Source: JBOGNO01 sp050747245 (lineage in GTDB: Bacteria > Acidobacteriota > Terriglobia > Acidiferrales > UBA7541). From it: 64,000 nt of DNA. Positions 62,024 to 64,000 of this stretch are shown piece after piece; position 1 is the first letter of the stretch; each line of letters opens with the position of its first letter. The stretch lies in NCBI GenBank assembly GCA_050747245.1, contig JBOGNO010000002.1:186001-250000 (forward strand), read 5' to 3'. The notes under the pieces are model-generated. The model searched no databases. It was not told the DNA's origin and saw only the letters and a list, made by a program, of their open reading frames with translations. The position numbers and the translations under genes are program-made.

Positions 62024-62405
62024 GGGCACTCCGAGAAGGGGTCTTGCCGGCCTGGCGCCAGAGCATGGCGGCACTCAGGATGAGAAACGCTCCAAAGAGG
62101 GCTTGCAGGGTGCGTGAAGGAATGGAAACGGCAATGCGTCCGCCGAAGTAACCTCCGAAGAGAAATCCCAGGGCGCAGGCGATACCCGCAGGCAAATCCA
62201 GATTGCGATTTTTCCAGTAGCTAAAAATGGCGCCGAGTCCGAGGGGCGGAAGAAGAAGAAAGAGCGAAGTTCCCTGGGCGACATGCTGATCCATCGCGAA
62301 GAGATAGACGAGCGCGGGAACAACCACCACTCCGCCGCCGATGCCCATCAGGCCGGTAAGAATCCCAACCGCAAGACCGAGAGCAATCGCAAAGAAATCG
62401 TGCAA
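62016..62405 (-). CDS. Half-size TauE/SafE family membrane protein, first of a pair
   Basis: 129 residues from a TTG giving LHDFFAIALGLAVG, the usual TauE start with Met replaced; a frame extending further upstream to 62516 is Arg/Ser-rich and non-coding in appearance. It has the repeat GILTGLMGIGGGVVVVPALV and HVAQGTSLFLLLPP and four predicted helices, clearly homologous to the downstream half. The overlap of stop and start codons implies coupled translation and one-to-one assembly. Confidence 0.8.
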   Translation of the reverse strand: MHDFFAIALGLAVGILTGLMGIGGGVVVVPALVYLFAMDQHVAQGTSLFLLLPPLGLGAIFSYWKNRNLDLPAGIACALGFLFGGYFGGRIAVSIPSRTLQALFGAFLILSAAMLWRQAGKTPSRSARD

Positions 62406-62725
62406 GCAGCACCCTGAGCGCCGAAAAGAACCGCTCCGGCGGACGCTTCTTGGCGAGCGGCGAGACATCGTCGCGCAAAAGGAGCGCGCGGGCAACTGCA
62501 TTTGCATTTGCCGCACGCGCGTGAGCCGGGGCGCTTGTGAGCGAATGGAAACTTGCTATAGTGCTGAAGAAAGATTTTTTGCACTGTTCGGCGCACCGGT
62601 CAAAACGCGAAAAAGGCTGGGAGCAGATCCCTGGCGCGCCACAAGGCGTCAGGGAACAGAAGACGTGCAAGCCCGGTGCTGCGCAGAGAGACCAGAAGCA
62701 AGATAGTGAGGAGGAGAGCTGGGGA
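62406..62725 (+). other. Intergenic region between TauE/SafE pair and sugar dehydrogenase
   Basis: 320 bases. A good promoter-like pair TTGTGA (62535-62540) and TATAGT (62557-62562) with a 16-base spacer faces the sugar dehydrogenase gene. Nothing else recognised. Confidence 0.45.
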
Positions 62726-64000
62726 ATGGCGACGAAGAGAACGCCGGAATATTTCGCGGGCAAGAACCTGAAGATCGGAATCATTGGATGCGGGTACGTG
62801 GGACTGCCGCTGGCGCTGCGGTTCGCGGAGGTGGGGCACTCGGCGACGGGATTCGATACGGACGCGGAAAAAGTAAAGAAGCTAAATGCGGGAGAATCGT
62901 ACATCCAACACATCCCGGCGGAGAAAATCCGGCAGCACAAAGACGCGGGGCGGTTCGGGGCGACGACGGATTTCGCACGGCTGCGGGAAATGGATGCGGT
63001 GCTGATCTGCGTGCCGACGCCGCTCGACGAGAGGCGCGAGCCGGATTTGAGCTACGTGGAGCAGACGGCGATTTCGATCGCGCCACACTTGCAATCAAGC
63101 CAGCTGATTTCGCTCGAGAGCACGACGTATCCGGGAACGACGGAGGAGTTGGTGCTACCGATCCTTTCCAAGGGCGGCTTGAAGTGTCCCATCGCGCACG
63201 GCCCCGAAGCAGAAAATGTCGCGACGGATTATTATCTGGCGTTTTCCCCGGAGCGCGAAGACCCCGGGAACAAGAATTTCGGACTCGCGCAGATTCCCAA
63301 GGTGGTGGGAGGAACCAATCCGCCAAGCGGCAGAGCGGCCGCGAACCTCTACGGGCAAATCGTGTCGAAGGTTGTGCCGGTAAGCTCCACGCGCGCGGCA
63401 GAAATGGTGAAATTGCTGGAGAATATTTTCCGGTGCGTGAACATCGCGCTGGTCAACGAACTAAAGATGCTCGGGCTGCGGATGGGTATCGACATCTGGG
63501 AGGTGATTGACAGCGCGGCGACGAAGCCCTTCGGGTTCATGCCCTTTTACCCCGGGCCCGGACTGGGCGGACACTGCATTCCCGTGGATCCGTACTATCT
63601 CTCGTGGAAGGCGCGAGAATACGATTTCGCGACGCGATTCATCGAGCTGGCCGGGGAAGTGAACACGGCGATGCCGTATCACGTGGTGGATGCCGTGGCG
63701 GCGGCTATGAACGAGCGCGAAAAAAGCCTGAAGGGCGCCAAGGTGCTGCTGCTGGGAGTCGCGTACAAGAAGGACGTGGACGACCTGCGGGAATCACCTT
63801 CGCTGAAGCTGATGCAATTGCTGCTGCAGCGCGGCGCGAAGGTGGACTACAACGATCCGTATTTTCCGGCGCTGCACAAGATGAGGCATTACGATTATTC
63901 GCAGATGAAGTCGGTCGAGCTGAAACCGGATAAAATCGCAGGATACGATTGCGTGCTGCTGGCCACGGACCATTCCTCGTATGATATGGAGGCGATCGTG
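62726..64000 (+). CDS. Nucleotide-sugar (UDP-N-acetyl-hexosamine) 6-dehydrogenase, C terminus cut by window edge
   Basis: 425 codons read without a stop to the window end, from an ATG preceded by GGAGGAGAGCTGGGG. N-terminal Rossmann motif KIGIIGCGYVGLPLALRFAE (about 16-35). The substrate-binding middle has LESTTYPGTTEELVLP, FSPEREDPGN, KLLENIFRCVNIALVNEL and the catalytic Cys in GPGLGGHCIPVDPYYL. The C-terminal domain has LLLGVAYKKDVDDLRESPS. This is the WbpA/WecC-type subgroup, which oxidises UDP-GlcNAc or UDP-ManNAc to the uronic acid for surface polysaccharides. It is possibly the first gene of a polysaccharide cluster outside the window. Confidence 0.93.
   Translation, partial: MATKRTPEYFAGKNLKIGIIGCGYVGLPLALRFAEVGHSATGFDTDAEKVKKLNAGESYIQHIPAEKIRQHKDAGRFGATTDFARLREMDAVLICVPTPLDERREPDLSYVEQTAISIAPHLQSSQLISLESTTYPGTTEELVLPILSKGGLKCPIAHGPEAENVATDYYLAFSPEREDPGNKNFGLAQIPKVVGGTNPPSGRAAANLYGQIVSKVVPVSSTRAAEMVKLLENIFRCVNIALVNELKMLGLRMGIDIWEVIDSAATKPFGFMPFYPGPGLGGHCIPVDPYYLSWKAREYDFATRFIELAGEVNTAMPYHVVDAVAAAMNEREKSLKGAKVLLLGVAYKKDVDDLRESPSLKLMQLLLQRGAKVDYNDPYFPALHKMRHYDYSQMKSVELKPDKIAGYDCVLLATDHSSYDMEAIV

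Overview
The window looks like a chromosomal segment of an Acidobacteriota member. This is an inference from gene content: an Oar-like TonB-dependent receptor with an N-terminal carboxypeptidase-regulatory domain, Ser/Thr kinases fused to TPR or WD40-like propellers, rhomboid proteases with N-terminal zinc ribbons, half-size TauE/SafE proteins, and high-GC non-coding blocks full of dispersed hairpin repeats. No rRNA, CRISPR array, transposase, integrase or prophage was seen. Both ends cut a gene: an HNH-type endonuclease at the left and a nucleotide-sugar dehydrogenase at the right. Both partial genes were read directly from the sequence.

Layout. 0-13 kb: partial HNH endonuclease, saccharopine-dehydrogenase-like protein, moaA behind a structured leader, DUF2203, a DUF255 thioredoxin-like protein, two paralogous lipoproteins, two DinB proteins, thiC and an ACT-domain protein, with three repeat-filled intergenic blocks from 10 to 13 kb. 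13-16.2 kb: three tandem copies of a membrane-anchored PD40 propeller gene. 16.2-16.8 kb: a candidate small RNA and a 67-bp-period repeat. 16.9-24 kb: methyltransferase, QAT-type osmoprotectant ABC transporter, NCS1 permease, family-5 uracil-DNA glycosylase, and a pseudo-receiver/transmembrane/trypsin fusion. 24.1-29.9 kb: an aromatic amino-acid supra-operon trpC-trpF-trpB-trpA-aroQ-DAHP synthase-tyrA with mostly overlapping genes, followed by a 3-oxoacid CoA-transferase pair.

31-41 kb: a small conserved protein, a PgsA-like synthase, rhomboid, RlpA, a divergent CHASE2 adenylate cyclase / GAF-HD-GYP pair, a secreted protein and RmuC. 41-46.5 kb: the TonB-dependent receptor and a radical SAM/SPASM protein. 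46.7-51.1 kb: tRNA-Arg(CCT), then on the minus strand a secreted DUF255 protein, a YcaO cyclodehydratase, a TfuA-like protein and a 31-codon Lys-rich ORF with its own promoter. 51-64 kb: a second locus of the 67-bp repeat, two Ser/Thr kinases flanking a LamG protein and a rhomboid-TPR protein, a split TauE/SafE pair and the sugar dehydrogenase.

The most promising candidate for an undescribed system is the YcaO-TfuA cassette at 47.0-51.1 kb. YcaO plus TfuA is the known machinery for backbone thioamidation. No McrA is in view, and the short Cys-terminated basic peptide is the only small ORF with a strong ribosome binding site and a clear promoter beside it, so it is a plausible RiPP precursor. 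Second-tier candidates are the membrane protease with a receiver domain lacking all the phosphorelay residues, the 67-bp-period repeat at two loci in opposite orientation, the moaA leader RNA and the short candidate RNA at 16.3 kb. All coordinates and motifs come from reading the sequence; no database search or folding program was run.
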